A DNA stretch of 40,357 nucleotides from Winslowiella iniecta (GTDB lineage: Bacteria; Pseudomonadota; Gammaproteobacteria; Enterobacterales; Enterobacteriaceae): contig NZ_JRXE01000018.1 of the NCBI RefSeq assembly GCF_001267535.1, forward strand, positions 1 to 40,357, given 5' to 3'. Under the pieces are notes generated by a model. That model saw only the letters and a program-made list of their open reading frames with translations. It was not told the DNA's origin and searched no databases. Positions 18,677 to 29,838 of this stretch are shown here, one piece after another. Position 1 is the first letter of the stretch, and each line of letters begins with the position of its first letter. A program made the position numbers and the translations under genes.

Positions 18677-19993
18677 ATGGCGCAATTCTACTCTGCAAAA
18701 CGGCGCGTGACGACCCGCCAGACAGTTACTGTCACCGTCGATGACCTTGATCTCTTTGGACAAGGCGTCGCCCGTCATAATGGCAAGGCGATGTTTATCA
18801 GCGGCGCACTGCCCGGGGAGCAGGTCGAGGTGGATATCACCGAAGATAAGCGCCAGTTTTCCCGTGGCAAAGCCAGACGCATTTTAACCGCCAGCGAGCA
18901 GCGGGTTAAGCCGCTGTGCCCACACTTTAGCCATTGCGGCGGCTGTCAGCAGCAGCATGCCGCGCTGCCGTTACAACAGCAAAGCAAAGCCAGTGCGCTG
19001 GCGCGGATGTTGTCGCGTGAATCGGGCCAGCCGGTTGCGGTGGATGAGATTATCGGTGGCAGCGCTTACGGCTATCGTCGTCGTGCCCGGCTTGGTCTGA
19101 ATTATCAGCCAAAAAATCAGACTTTGCAGATGGGCTTCCGCAAACCTGCGTCGAACGATCTGGTAAATATCACTCAATGCCCCATTTTGAAGCCCGAACT
19201 TAATGCACTGATTCAGCCGTTGCATCAGTGTCTTGGCAGTTTACAGGCGGTGCGACGTCTCGGCCATGTTGAGCTGGTGCTGGCGGATAACGGCCCTCTG
19301 CTGGTTTTACGCCATCTTGATGCACTTAATGCCGCTGACAGGCTAAAACTGGAACAGTTTTCGCATAAGCATCAGCTGGCACTGTTTCTTGCGCCGGACA
19401 GCGACAAACTGGAACAGGTCAGCGGAGAAATGCCTTATTATCAGTCAGATCGTATGAAACTGACTTTTAGCCCGCGTGATTTTATCCAGGTCAACGACCA
19501 GGTTAATCAGCAAATGGTGGCGCAGGCACTGGCCTGGCTCGATCTGCAGCCGGATGACAAGGTGCTGGATCTGTTTTGCGGCATGGGCAACTTCACGCTT
19601 CCGTTAGCAAAGTTAGTACAAAATGTTGTTGGTGTGGAAGGTGTTGCAGCATTAGTGGCTAAGGGTGCGTATAATGCACAACTTAATAACCTGAGTAATG
19701 TGACATTTTATCATCAAAATCTTGAGGAAGATGTCACGCGCCAGCCGTGGGCGGCGCAAGGATTTACCAAAGTGTTACTGGATCCCGCACGAGCGGGGGC
19801 ACCGGGTGTGATGCAACATATTATCAAACTTGCGCCGCAACGCGTTGTCTACGTTTCCTGTAATCCGACTACACTTGCCCGTGATAGTCAGACATTACTG
19901 ACATCCGGCTACCAACTGGAAAGGGTCGCGATGCTCGATATGTTCCCACATACCGGTCATCTTGAGTCCATGGTGCTGTTCAGCAAAACGTAG
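18677..19993 (+). CDS. rlmD: 23S rRNA (uracil(1939)-C(5))-methyltransferase RlmD
   Basis: A 438-residue SAM-dependent methyltransferase (E. coli RlmD/RumA 433) that methylates U1939 of 23S rRNA. It begins with the conserved [10 protein letters not shown] and a TRAM domain (about 10-70). The [4Fe-4S]-binding cysteines are in [10 protein letters not shown], with the fourth later in TQCPIL. The SAM motif is [12 protein letters not shown], and the catalytic cysteine is in [14 protein letters not shown]. The C-terminus ends at LESMVLFS. It is divergent from barA by 107 bases and lies 35 bases upstream of relA, the same order as in E. coli. Confidence 0.96.
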   Translation: MAQFYSAKRRVTTRQTVTVTVDDLDLFGQGVARHNGKAMFISGALPGEQVEVDITEDKRQFSRGKARRILTASEQRVKPLCPHFSHCGGCQQQHAALPLQQQSKASALARMLSRESGQPVAVDEIIGGSAYGYRRRARLGLNYQPKNQTLQMGFRKPASNDLVNITQCPILKPELNALIQPLHQCLGSLQAVRRLGHVELVLADNGPLLVLRHLDALNAADRLKLEQFSHKHQLALFLAPDSDKLEQVSGEMPYYQSDRMKLTFSPRDFIQVNDQVNQQMVAQALAWLDLQPDDKVLDLFCGMGNFTLPLAKLVQNVVGVEGVAALVAKGAYNAQLNNLSNVTFYHQNLEEDVTRQPWAAQGFTKVLLDPARAGAPGVMQHIIKLAPQRVVYVSCNPTTLARDSQTLLTSGYQLERVAMLDMFPHTGHLESMVLFSKT

Positions 19994-20028
19994 TTGCCCG
20001 AACTGTCGGGGCTTTGCCAGGAGAGGAT

Positions 20029-22266
20029 ATGGTTGCGGTAAGAAGTGCACATTTGAATACGGCTGGTGAGTTTGCGCTCGACCAATGGATCACCAGTTTG
20101 GGGATCTCAAACCAGCAGTCATGTGAACGACTGGCCGAAACCTGGCGCTATTGCGAAGCCGCCACCAGCGGACATGCCGATCAGGCGATCTTGCTGTGGC
20201 GCGGCATCGAAATGGTGGAAATCCTGACGATGCTGAGCATGGATAACGATAGCCTGCGCAGCGCCTTGCTGTTCCCGCTGGCAGATGCTGGCGTCGTCAC
20301 CGAAGAGATCCTCGAAGAGAAATTTGGCAAAGCTATCGTCTTGCTGGTACACGGCGTGCGCGATATGGATGCCATTCGTCAGCTTAAAGCCACCCACAAT
20401 GACTCGATGGCCTCGGAGCAGGTAGATAATGTCCGCCGCATGCTGCTGGCGATGGTGGAAGATTTCCGCTGCGTGGTGATTAAACTCGCCGAGCGAATTG
20501 CCCATCTGCGCGAAGTGAAAGATGCGCCGGAAGATGAGCGCGTACTGGCGGCAAAAGAGTGTACCAATATCTATGCGCCGCTGGCCAACCGCCTCGGAAT
20601 TGGTCAGCTGAAATGGGAACTGGAGGATTTCTGCTTCCGTTATCTGCATCCTGACGAATACAAACGCATTGCCAAACTGCTGCACGAGCGCCGAATCGAT
20701 CGTGAACAGTATATCGATACCTTTGTCGATAACCTGCGCAAAGAGATGGCGAAAGAAGGGGTCAAGGCCGAGGTGTACGGTCGCCCGAAGCATATCTACA
20801 GTATCTGGCGCAAAATGCAGAAGAAGTCGCTGGCATTTGATGAACTGTTTGACGTGCGTGCGGTGCGCATTGTTGCTGAGCGTTTGCAGGATTGCTACGG
20901 CGCGCTCGGCACCGTGCATACGCTGTACCGCCATTTGCCTGACGAATTCGATGATTATGTGGCGAACCCAAAGCCGAACGGCTATCAGTCGATTCACACC
21001 GTGGTGTTAGGCCCGCAGGGTAAAACCGTTGAGATTCAGATCCGTACGCGCCAGATGCATGAAGATGCCGAGCTGGGCGTGGCGGCGCACTGGAAGTACA
21101 AAGAGGGGCCGTCTGCCAGCCAGGGTCGCAGTGGTGCTTCCGGACACGAAGAGCGCATCGCCTGGTTACGTAAGCTGATCGCCTGGCAGGAAGAGATGGC
21201 CGACTCCGGCGAAATGCTGGATGAAGTGCGGAGTCAGGTGTTTGACGATCGCGTGTATGTGTTTACGCCGAAAGGCGACGTGGTCGACCTGCCTGCCGGT
21301 TCGACGCCGCTCGACTTCGCTTACCATATTCACAGTGATATCGGTCATCGCTGCATCGGTGCCAAAATTGGTGGGCGTATTGTGCCCTTCACCTATCAGC
21401 TGCAGATGGGCGACCAGATCGATATTATCACCCAGAAACAGCCGAACCCGAGCCGTGACTGGCTTAACCCGAACCTCGGTTATGTCACGACCAGCCGTGG
21501 ACGCTCAAAAATTCACGCCTGGTTCCGCAAGCAGGATCGTGACAAAAATATTATTGCCGGACGCCAGATCCTCGACAACGAGCTGGATCAGCTGGATATC
21601 AGCCTGAAAGAGGCGGAAAAACTGCTGCTGCCGCGTTATAACGTCAACAGCCTGGATGAGCTGCTGGCGGCAATTGGGGGCGGCGATATTCGCCTCAATC
21701 AGATGAGCAACTTCCTGCAGTCGAAGCTGAATAAGCCGAGTGCCGAGGAAGAAGATCGCGAAGCGTTGCGTCAGCTGACGCAGAAAACCCAAACCGCCAT
21801 GCCGCGCAGTAAAGAGAGTGGCAGAGTGGTGGTGGAGGGCGTCGGTAATCTGATGCATCACATTGCCCGCTGCTGCCAGCCGATTCCTGGCGACGATATT
21901 GTTGGCTTTATCACGCAGGGGCGCGGTATCTCGATTCACCGCGCCGACTGTGACCAGCTGGCTGAGCTGATCGATCATGCGCCGGAACGTATTGTCGATG
22001 CGGTGTGGGGTGAAAGTTACTCCAGCGGCTATTCGCTGGTGGTACGGGTGACCGCCAACGATCGCAGCGGACTGCTGCGCGATATCACCACCATTCTGGC
22101 GAATGAGAAGGTCAATGTGCTGGGTGTCTCCAGCAGGAGCGATACCAAAAAGCAGCTGGCCACCATCGATATGGATATCGAAATCTACAACCACCAGGTA
22201 CTGAGCCGCGTGCTGGCGCGACTGAATCAGGTGCCGGATATTATCGACGCCAGACGGTTGCATTAA
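20029..22266 (+). CDS. relA: GTP pyrophosphokinase (ppGpp synthetase I) RelA
   Basis: A 745-residue RelA (E. coli 744) that makes (p)ppGpp on ribosomes stalled with uncharged tRNA. The N-terminal hydrolase-like domain is degenerate: the HD metal motif is replaced by FPLADAGVV, as in other RelA proteins. The synthetase domain has YGRPKHIYSIWRKM, FDELFDVRAVRI and QMHEDAELGVAAHWKYK. Then follow a TGS domain (DRVYVFTPKGDVVDLPAGS), a helical region, a zinc-finger-like segment with ARCCQPIPGD and HRADC, and a C-terminal ACT domain (NDRSGLLRDITTIL). A TTG-initiated extension from 20014 is possible, but the AGGAGAGG lies within it, so the ATG at 20029 (MVAVRSAHLN) is the start. Unlike in E. coli K-12, no mazEF follows. 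Confidence 0.97.
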   Translation: MVAVRSAHLNTAGEFALDQWITSLGISNQQSCERLAETWRYCEAATSGHADQAILLWRGIEMVEILTMLSMDNDSLRSALLFPLADAGVVTEEILEEKFGKAIVLLVHGVRDMDAIRQLKATHNDSMASEQVDNVRRMLLAMVEDFRCVVIKLAERIAHLREVKDAPEDERVLAAKECTNIYAPLANRLGIGQLKWELEDFCFRYLHPDEYKRIAKLLHERRIDREQYIDTFVDNLRKEMAKEGVKAEVYGRPKHIYSIWRKMQKKSLAFDELFDVRAVRIVAERLQDCYGALGTVHTLYRHLPDEFDDYVANPKPNGYQSIHTVVLGPQGKTVEIQIRTRQMHEDAELGVAAHWKYKEGPSASQGRSGASGHEERIAWLRKLIAWQEEMADSGEMLDEVRSQVFDDRVYVFTPKGDVVDLPAGSTPLDFAYHIHSDIGHRCIGAKIGGRIVPFTYQLQMGDQIDIITQKQPNPSRDWLNPNLGYVTTSRGRSKIHAWFRKQDRDKNIIAGRQILDNELDQLDISLKEAEKLLLPRYNVNSLDELLAAIGGGDIRLNQMSNFLQSKLNKPSAEEEDREALRQLTQKTQTAMPRSKESGRVVVEGVGNLMHHIARCCQPIPGDDIVGFITQGRGISIHRADCDQLAELIDHAPERIVDAVWGESYSSGYSLVVRVTANDRSGLLRDITTILANEKVNVLGVSSRSDTKKQLATIDMDIEIYNHQVLSRVLARLNQVPDIIDARRLH

Positions 22267-22276
22267 TTTGATTAAC

Positions 22277-22296
22277 GGGTGGCGTTCGCGCCGCCC
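22277..22296 (+). repeat. GC-rich 20-bp hairpin repeat, copy 2
   Basis: GGGTGGCG (22277-22284), loop TTCG, CGCCGCCC (22289-22296): an 8-bp stem with one G-T pair, 11 bases past the relA stop and 23 bases before mazG. It may stabilise the relA mRNA 3' end or lower readthrough into mazG. Confidence 0.6.
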
Positions 22297-22319
22297 CTGA
22301 AACCCTTTCAAGGATTAAA

Positions 22320-23102
22320 ATGAACGCTCTCGATCGCCTGCTGGGCATCATGAAAACCCTGCGCGATCCGCAGAACGGCTGCCCGTGGGATCGCCAACAA
22401 ACTTTCGCCACCATCGCCCCCTATACGCTGGAAGAGACTTATGAAGTGCTGGACGCCATCCAGCGCGAAGATTTTGCTGATTTGCGCGGCGAGCTAGGCG
22501 ATCTGCTGTTTCAGATCGTGTTTTACGCGCAGATGGCCAGCGAGCAAGGGCACTTTAACTTTGACGATATTTGCCACGCCATCAGCGACAAGATGGAACG
22601 TCGCCATCCGCATATTTTTGCCGATGCGCAGCCGGCAGAGAGTGAACAGAGAATGGCGCAGTGGGAGCGCACCAAAGCGGCGGAGCGGGCTGAGAAAGCG
22701 CAGCATTCGGCGCTGGATGATATCCCTGACGCCCTGCCAGCACTGATGAAAGCGTATAAAATCCAGAAGCGTTGCAGCGCGGTGGGCTTCGACTGGGACT
22801 CACTCGGCCCGGTGCTGGAAAAAGTGCATGAAGAGATTGATGAAGTGATGCACGAAGCGCAGCAGGCGGTGGTGGATGAGGAGAAGCTGGAAGAGGAGAT
22901 TGGCGATTTGCTGTTCGCCACGGTCAATCTTTCGCGCCACCTCGGCAGCAAGGCGGAAACCGCCCTGCAAAAAGCCAACCGCAAATTCGAGCGCCGCTTC
23001 CGTCAGGTCGAACACATTATTACCGAAAATGGACTGACAATGAACGATGCCACTCTTGAGCAGATGGAAGCCGCCTGGCAACAAATTAAGCAGCGAGAGT
23101 AG
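22320..23102 (+). CDS. mazG: Nucleoside triphosphate pyrophosphohydrolase MazG
   Basis: A 260-residue protein (E. coli MazG 263) that hydrolyses NTPs and dNTPs to monophosphates and pyrophosphate; in E. coli it also lowers ppGpp. Two tandem MazG repeats are visible. The first has CPWDRQQTF, LEETYEVLDAI (E38, E39, E42) and GELGDLLFQIVFYAQ; the second, catalytic repeat has VHEEIDEVMHEA and EEEIGDLLFATVNLSRHLG, matching the EExxE...ExxD magnesium site. It follows relA by 53 bases with a hairpin in the gap. The toxin-antitoxin pair mazEF that gives the gene its name is not present upstream. Confidence 0.95.
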   Translation: MNALDRLLGIMKTLRDPQNGCPWDRQQTFATIAPYTLEETYEVLDAIQREDFADLRGELGDLLFQIVFYAQMASEQGHFNFDDICHAISDKMERRHPHIFADAQPAESEQRMAQWERTKAAERAEKAQHSALDDIPDALPALMKAYKIQKRCSAVGFDWDSLGPVLEKVHEEIDEVMHEAQQAVVDEEKLEEEIGDLLFATVNLSRHLGSKAETALQKANRKFERRFRQVEHIITENGLTMNDATLEQMEAAWQQIKQRE

Positions 23103-23113
23103 TTTTGCTGTCA

Positions 23114-23133
23114 GGGCGGCGTTCTCGCCGCCC
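23114..23133 (+). repeat. GC-rich 20-bp hairpin repeat, copy 3
   Basis: Perfect 8-bp stem GGGCGGCG (23114-23121) and CGCCGCCC (23126-23133) with a TTCT loop, 12 bases after the mazG stop. The nearest T run (nine T at 23184-23192) is 50 bases away, so it is not an ordinary intrinsic terminator. Confidence 0.65.
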
Positions 23134-23289
23134 ATGCTGAATATTTGCACAATATCCGTCGCAACTAACTCGATTCAGCAAAATTTTTTTTTACCCCGTT
23201 CTTATGACCAAAATCAATCTGGCTAACGGCTTAGTGCGATAATTTAGTCTGATAAATACGGCGGCGCGCACACAACCGGAAACGATCAA

Positions 23290-23318
23290 TTGTGACCCCA
23301 GGGGGTTTCGAGTATACT
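23290..23318 (+). promoter_or_regulatory. Sigma-70 promoter of pyrG
   Basis: TTGTGA (23290-23295), 17-base spacer, TATACT (23313-23318). Transcription would begin near 23325, giving a leader of about 48 bases before the pyrG ATG at 23373. Confidence 0.8.
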
Positions 23319-23357
23319 GTTTTCCCGTCCTGGTTATTCCATCGTCTTTAAACCTAA

Positions 23358-25010
<1,653 letters not shown>

Positions 25011-25020
25011 TACCTGAATG

Positions 25021-25041
25021 ACGCGCGAACTTTTCGCGCGT
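25021..25041 (+). terminator. Hairpin between pyrG and eno, possible attenuator
   Basis: Perfect 9-bp stem ACGCGCGAA (25021-25029) and TTCGCGCGT (25033-25041) with a 3-base loop, followed by TGTTTGTCTG. The T-rich tail is interrupted, so partial termination or mRNA processing before eno is more likely than full termination. Confidence 0.5.
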
Positions 25042-25059
25042 TGTTTGTCTGAGTTTTAG

Positions 25060-26385
<1,326 letters not shown>

Positions 26386-26431
26386 TAATCTGCTTTGGCA
26401 CTCATCGCTGATGGGTGCCACCAAAGCAAAA

Positions 26432-26460
26432 AGCCTCGTGTATTCACGAGGCTTTTTTTT
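26432..26460. terminator. Bidirectional intrinsic terminator of eno
   Basis: AGCCTCGTG (26432-26440), TATT loop, CACGAGGCT (26445-26453), and eight T residues at 26453-26460. On the other strand the stem is followed by TTTTTGCTTT, so it can also end the leftward metallo-beta-lactamase-fold gene. Confidence 0.95.
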
Positions 26461-26477
26461 GGTTCAGATGCAGTGGC

Positions 26478-27356
26478 CTACGGCCAGCTCATCTCTCCTT
26501 TCAGAACTTTGGCACTCAGTTCCAGACCCGACTCTTCTTCTAAATCCGGATACTGCGCTTTAATAATCTGGATTAGCTCAGCAGCGTTTTTACTCTCTGG
26601 CAGGGCTTTTTCAACCGCGCGCAGATAGTCCTGGGTAAAGGTGATCGATTTAACGTTCTCATCGGCACCCGGCAGGAAGTGGCCCGGGATGACTCGCTGC
26701 GGTTTTAAGGCGATAGCTTCGTCGAGCGTTTTCAGCCAGTCGGCGCGCTGCTGTTGAGTTTGCGTATCGGCCAGCCAAACGTGGATATTGTTGCCACTGA
26801 CCACCACACCACCAAGCACGGTTTTCAGCGATGGCACCCACAGCCAGCTACGCTCCGGTGAGGCTCCCTGCAAACCTTTCACTTCAATTCGTTCTCCGTC
26901 AACGGTGAAGCTATCGCCGTGCAGCGGTTGCGGCGTCATTAATTCCTGCGGGGCATTCTCTTTCAGTATCGGTCCCCAATACTTCAGCTTCAGATCTTTG
27001 GTCTGGTCGATCAGCGCGATGGTTTGTGGCGTGGCAAGAATTTTTGCCTGCGGAAACGCCGCTTTGATGGTATCCAGACCGAAATAGTAATCCGGGTCGG
27101 AGTGGCTGATATACACCGTCGTCAGCTTTTTACCGGTGGCCTTAATCCGCTTGACCAGCTCCTGCGCATCATTCCGCTGGAACTGCGCGTCGATCAGTGC
27201 CACTTCGCTCGGGCCGGAAATAATTGCGGAACTGACGGCAAATACGCTGGCTTTGCCCGGATTATAGACATCAATATTGAGTTTGCTGGCGGCGAACAGC
27301 GGAGAGGAGAGGCTGAGGGTTGCCACTGCCATTGATAATAACAGGCGAATTTTCAT
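26478..27356 (-). CDS. Exported metallo-beta-lactamase-fold protein with altered zinc motif
   Basis: A 292-residue protein with a likely signal peptide (KIR, hydrophobic core, cleavage near SPLFA-ASK at residues 22-23), so it is probably periplasmic. The body has a metallo-beta-lactamase fold: beta strands ending VALIDAQF, then VYISHSDPDYYFGLD, GDSFTVDG, and VIPGHFLPG near the C-terminus. The usual HxHxDH metal motif is here H85-S-D87-P-D89-Y90, so two histidine ligands are replaced by Asp and Tyr; GGVVVSGNN also replaces the usual bridging-Asp region. It may bind metal differently or have lost hydrolase activity. It is divergent from a LysR gene over 102 bases, which may regulate it. Substrate unknown. 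Confidence 0.8.
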   Translation of the reverse strand: MKIRLLLSMAVATLSLSSPLFAASKLNIDVYNPGKASVFAVSSAIISGPSEVALIDAQFQRNDAQELVKRIKATGKKLTTVYISHSDPDYYFGLDTIKAAFPQAKILATPQTIALIDQTKDLKLKYWGPILKENAPQELMTPQPLHGDSFTVDGERIEVKGLQGASPERSWLWVPSLKTVLGGVVVSGNNIHVWLADTQTQQQRADWLKTLDEAIALKPQRVIPGHFLPGADENVKSITFTQDYLRAVEKALPESKNAAELIQIIKAQYPDLEEESGLELSAKVLKGEMSWP

Positions 27357-27380
27357 CTTTTTTAATTCCTGAAGTGAAGA

Positions 27381-27390
27381 TATCGCGATA
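27381..27390. promoter_or_regulatory. Palindrome in the MBL / LysR divergent gap, operator candidate
   Basis: TATCGCGATA is a perfect 10-bp palindrome in the middle of the 102-base divergent gap. LysR regulators often bind such sites between their own gene and the divergent target. It is short, so this is only a candidate. Confidence 0.3.
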
Positions 27391-27458
27391 GTAATTTGAC
27401 CGCATCAAAAGAAAAACCGGATAATCAGCAACAGATTGTTTACTGAATCGAGCAAATC

Positions 27459-28370
27459 ATGGATCGTCTGATCGCCAGCCAGGTGTTTGTCACGATTGTC
27501 GAGCGCAACAGCCTTACCGCCGCAGCCGAAGCGCTGTCGATGTCACGCGGGATGGTGACGCGATATCTGGCGCAGATGGAGCAGTGGGCCGGTGCGCGCT
27601 TGCTGCATCGCACCACCCGCCGCCTCAGTCTGACTGACGTCGGTGAACGCACCCTGCTGCGTTGTCGTGCGCTGCTGGAGTTAACCGAGCAGATTGAAAA
27701 CGACTCCCTGCATCACCGCAGTGAATTATCCGGTTTGCTGCGCCTCTCCTGCTCGCTGTCGCTGGCGCACAGTACGATGGCGGCCGCGGTAATGGCGTTT
27801 CAGCAACGCCATCCACAGGTGCGCATTGATATGCATATCAGCAATCAGCAGGTAAACCTGGTCGAAGAGCGGATTGATCTGGCGTTGCGTATTACCAATG
27901 AACTGCTGCCGGGAGTAATTGCCCGCCCGTTAGGCATTTGTGATTCGGTATTGTGCGCCACGCCGGACTATCTGGCGCAGCACGGCCAGCCGCAAAGCCC
28001 GCAGGCGCTGACCGATCATAACTGCCTGACCTATACCTGGTTTGGCAAAAGCCTGTGGCGTATCACCCACGACAACGCGCTAACTGAGGTCGCGGTAAGC
28101 GGTAATCTCAGTGCTAATGACTCATTCTTTCTGCTGGCGGCGACACAGGCGAGCGGCGGTATCAGTATGCAGCCTTACTATTCGGTTGCTGAATTGCTTG
28201 CCAGCGGCGAATTGCAGGAGGTATTACCCGGCTCCAGACTGGAGCCGTTGCAGATCTATGGCGTCTACAGTTCTCGTCGTCAGTTGCACCCGGCGCTACG
28301 GGCATTGCTTGATTTTCTGGTGGAATGGTTCGCCAGGTCGCCGCAGTTACAGCCGCGCAGCAGGGAGTAA
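27459..28370 (+). CDS. LysR family transcriptional regulator
   Basis: A 303-residue LysR-type regulator. The N-terminal winged helix-turn-helix spans about residues 1-60 (FVTIVERNSLTAAAEALSMS, then GMVTRYLAQMEQWAGARLLHRTTRRLSLTDVG), followed by a linker helix and a periplasmic-binding-like effector domain from about residue 90 (GLLRLSCSLSLAHSTMAAAV, ERIDLALRITNELLPGVIARPLG, GGISMQPYYSVAELLASGEL). The subfamily resembles PgrR/AaeR-like regulators, but I cannot assign a named orthologue. It is transcribed divergently from the exported metallo-beta-lactamase-fold gene, its most likely target. This pair is not found between eno and queE in E. coli K-12 and looks like an accessory insertion. Confidence 0.88.
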   Translation: MDRLIASQVFVTIVERNSLTAAAEALSMSRGMVTRYLAQMEQWAGARLLHRTTRRLSLTDVGERTLLRCRALLELTEQIENDSLHHRSELSGLLRLSCSLSLAHSTMAAAVMAFQQRHPQVRIDMHISNQQVNLVEERIDLALRITNELLPGVIARPLGICDSVLCATPDYLAQHGQPQSPQALTDHNCLTYTWFGKSLWRITHDNALTEVAVSGNLSANDSFFLLAATQASGGISMQPYYSVAELLASGELQEVLPGSRLEPLQIYGVYSSRRQLHPALRALLDFLVEWFARSPQLQPRSRE

Positions 28371-28465
28371 AGTGCTTTTGTGCCTTTTTTGTCGGTGAAA
28401 TTTGGCGCAACTGCCGCGATCTGACATAATCTGCGCCCCTGATTCCACCCGTTAGCGAGAAAGTG

Positions 28466-29137
28466 ATGCAGTACCCGATTAATGAGATGTTCCAGACATT
28501 GCAGGGCGAAGGTTTTTACACCGGCGTACCGGCAATTTTTATCCGCTTGCAAGGATGCCCGGTTGGCTGCAGCTGGTGCGATACCAAACACACGTGGGAT
28601 AAGCTGGCCGATCGGGAAACCTCGCTGGGCGATATTCTGATTAAAACCGTGGAAACCGATGCCTGGGGCTCGGCGGATGCCGATGCACTGCTGGCGACCA
28701 TTGCGCAGCAGGGCTGGACGGCACGTCATGTGGTGATCACCGGCGGTGAGCCGAGCATCTACGATCTGACGCCGTTAACCGAAGCGCTTGAAACGGCCGG
28801 CTTTAGTTGCCAGATCGAAACCAGCGGTACCCATGAGGTGCAGTGTTCAGCCAGGACCTGGGTGACGGTGTCGCCGAAGGTGAATATGCGTGGAGGCTAT
28901 GATGTGCTGTCGCAGGCGTTGATTCGCGCTGATGAGATTAAGCATCCGGTAGCACGTCAGCGTGATATCGAGGCGTTAGAGGCGTTGCTGGCAACCTTGT
29001 CAGACGATAAGCCGCGGATTGTGGCGTTGCAGCCGATCAGTCAGAAAGAGGATGCGACTAAGTTGTGCATTGAAACCTGCATTGCGCGCAACTGGCGCTT
29101 GTCGATGCAGACGCATAAATATCTGAATATTGCCTGA
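28466..29137 (+). CDS. queE: 7-carboxy-7-deazaguanine synthase QueE
   Basis: A 223-residue radical SAM enzyme, the same length as E. coli QueE, converting 6-carboxytetrahydropterin to 7-carboxy-7-deazaguanine in queuosine precursor synthesis. The [4Fe-4S] cluster is bound by C31, C35 and C38 (CPVGCSWCDT), which is the CX3CX2C form used by this enteric QueE rather than a standard spacing with CX14C. Further motifs are TGGEPSIYDL, QIETSGTHEV and VSPKVNMRGGY. A GTG at 28463 is in frame, but the ATG at 28466 gives the conserved MQYPINEMFQTLQGEG. It converges with queD, the preceding enzyme in the pathway. Confidence 0.96.
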   Translation: MQYPINEMFQTLQGEGFYTGVPAIFIRLQGCPVGCSWCDTKHTWDKLADRETSLGDILIKTVETDAWGSADADALLATIAQQGWTARHVVITGGEPSIYDLTPLTEALETAGFSCQIETSGTHEVQCSARTWVTVSPKVNMRGGYDVLSQALIRADEIKHPVARQRDIEALEALLATLSDDKPRIVALQPISQKEDATKLCIETCIARNWRLSMQTHKYLNIA

Positions 29138-29146
29138 CTCAGTTAA

Positions 29147-29166
29147 GGGCGGCGAACGCGCCGCCC
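29147..29166. repeat. GC-rich 20-bp hairpin repeat, copy 4
   Basis: Perfect 8-bp stem GGGCGGCG (29147-29154) and CGCCGCCC (29159-29166) with an AACG loop, in the 46-base gap between convergent queE and queD, 9 bases past the queE stop. It could mark the 3' end of either transcript. Confidence 0.65.
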
Positions 29167-29183
29167 CTTAGCACAGTGTGCGG

Positions 29184-29543
29184 TTAACCTTTGTACACGC
29201 ATCCCGCCGTACAGGTCTCTTTCACCATTACCGCACTCAGTTCCGGCAGAGTCGGTTTCATCTGCTCCCAAATCCATGCGGCCAGCACTTCGCTGGTTGG
29301 ATTCTCCAGACCCGGAATATCGTTAAGATAATAGTGATCAAGCCGATCATACAGCGGTTTAAACGCTGCTTTCAGCTCAGCAAAATCCATTACCCAGCCG
29401 GTATGCGCATCCACTTCGCCGGTGATTTCAATACGAACCATAAAGGAGTGTCCATGCAGACGGCCGCATTTATGGCCCTCCGGCACATTCGGTAAATGGT
29501 GCGCGGCTTCAAACTGGAAATCTTTAAATAGCGTGGTTGCCAT
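29184..29543 (-). CDS. queD: 6-carboxy-5,6,7,8-tetrahydropterin synthase QueD
   Basis: A 119-residue enzyme of the PTPS/QueD family (E. coli 121), which turns dihydroneopterin triphosphate into 6-carboxytetrahydropterin. The zinc ligands are in [10 protein letters not shown] (H15/H16) and RLHGHSF (H30 and H32), with the catalytic cysteine C26 in [11 protein letters not shown]. The later motif WVMDFAELK and the [11 protein letters not shown] helix are also typical. It is divergent from cysJ, as in E. coli, and supplies the substrate for the convergent queE. Confidence 0.96.
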   Translation of the reverse strand: MATTLFKDFQFEAAHHLPNVPEGHKCGRLHGHSFMVRIEITGEVDAHTGWVMDFAELKAAFKPLYDRLDHYYLNDIPGLENPTSEVLAAWIWEQMKPTLPELSAVMVKETCTAGCVYKG

Positions 29544-29720
29544 CGTGTCAGTCTCAATCTCTCAAAAAAACCGACGAAGTCTAACGGAAAACGCCTTTTT
29601 TCGCACCCGTTTAGCGCAAGATGACGCGATCAACTTCTGACTAATGCCAGCATGATAATTAACTGTCTGATTAACTTATTCTTTATTAACCAGTTTTGCC
29701 GTTAAGCCTTACCCGAAAAA

Positions 29721-29789
29721 CCATTTAGTCATTTTGGTTATTTATTATTTCTAACCCTTATTTAATGGTTATTATGCTACTCGGTAACC
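29721..29789 (+). promoter_or_regulatory. cysJIH promoter region with candidate CysB element
   Basis: The 295-base gap between queD and cysJ is strongly AT-rich toward cysJ. A weak -10 TATGCT (29773-29778) without a good -35 suggests an activator-dependent promoter. CCATTTAGTCATTT (29721-29734) closely matches CCAATTAGTAATTT upstream of cysG, and GGTTA/TAACC pairs recur at 29736-29756 and 29767-29789. CysB is the known activator of cysJIH in enterics; binding at these exact bases is my inference. Confidence 0.4.
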
Positions 29790-29838
29790 TACCCCCATTC
29801 ATATGTCCTGGACCACTGATACTGGAATTCTCAACGCA

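Noticed and set aside
20119-20997. 292-codon frame antisense to relA
   Set aside because: It is entirely within relA on the opposite strand, with shadow-like composition and no recognisable domain.
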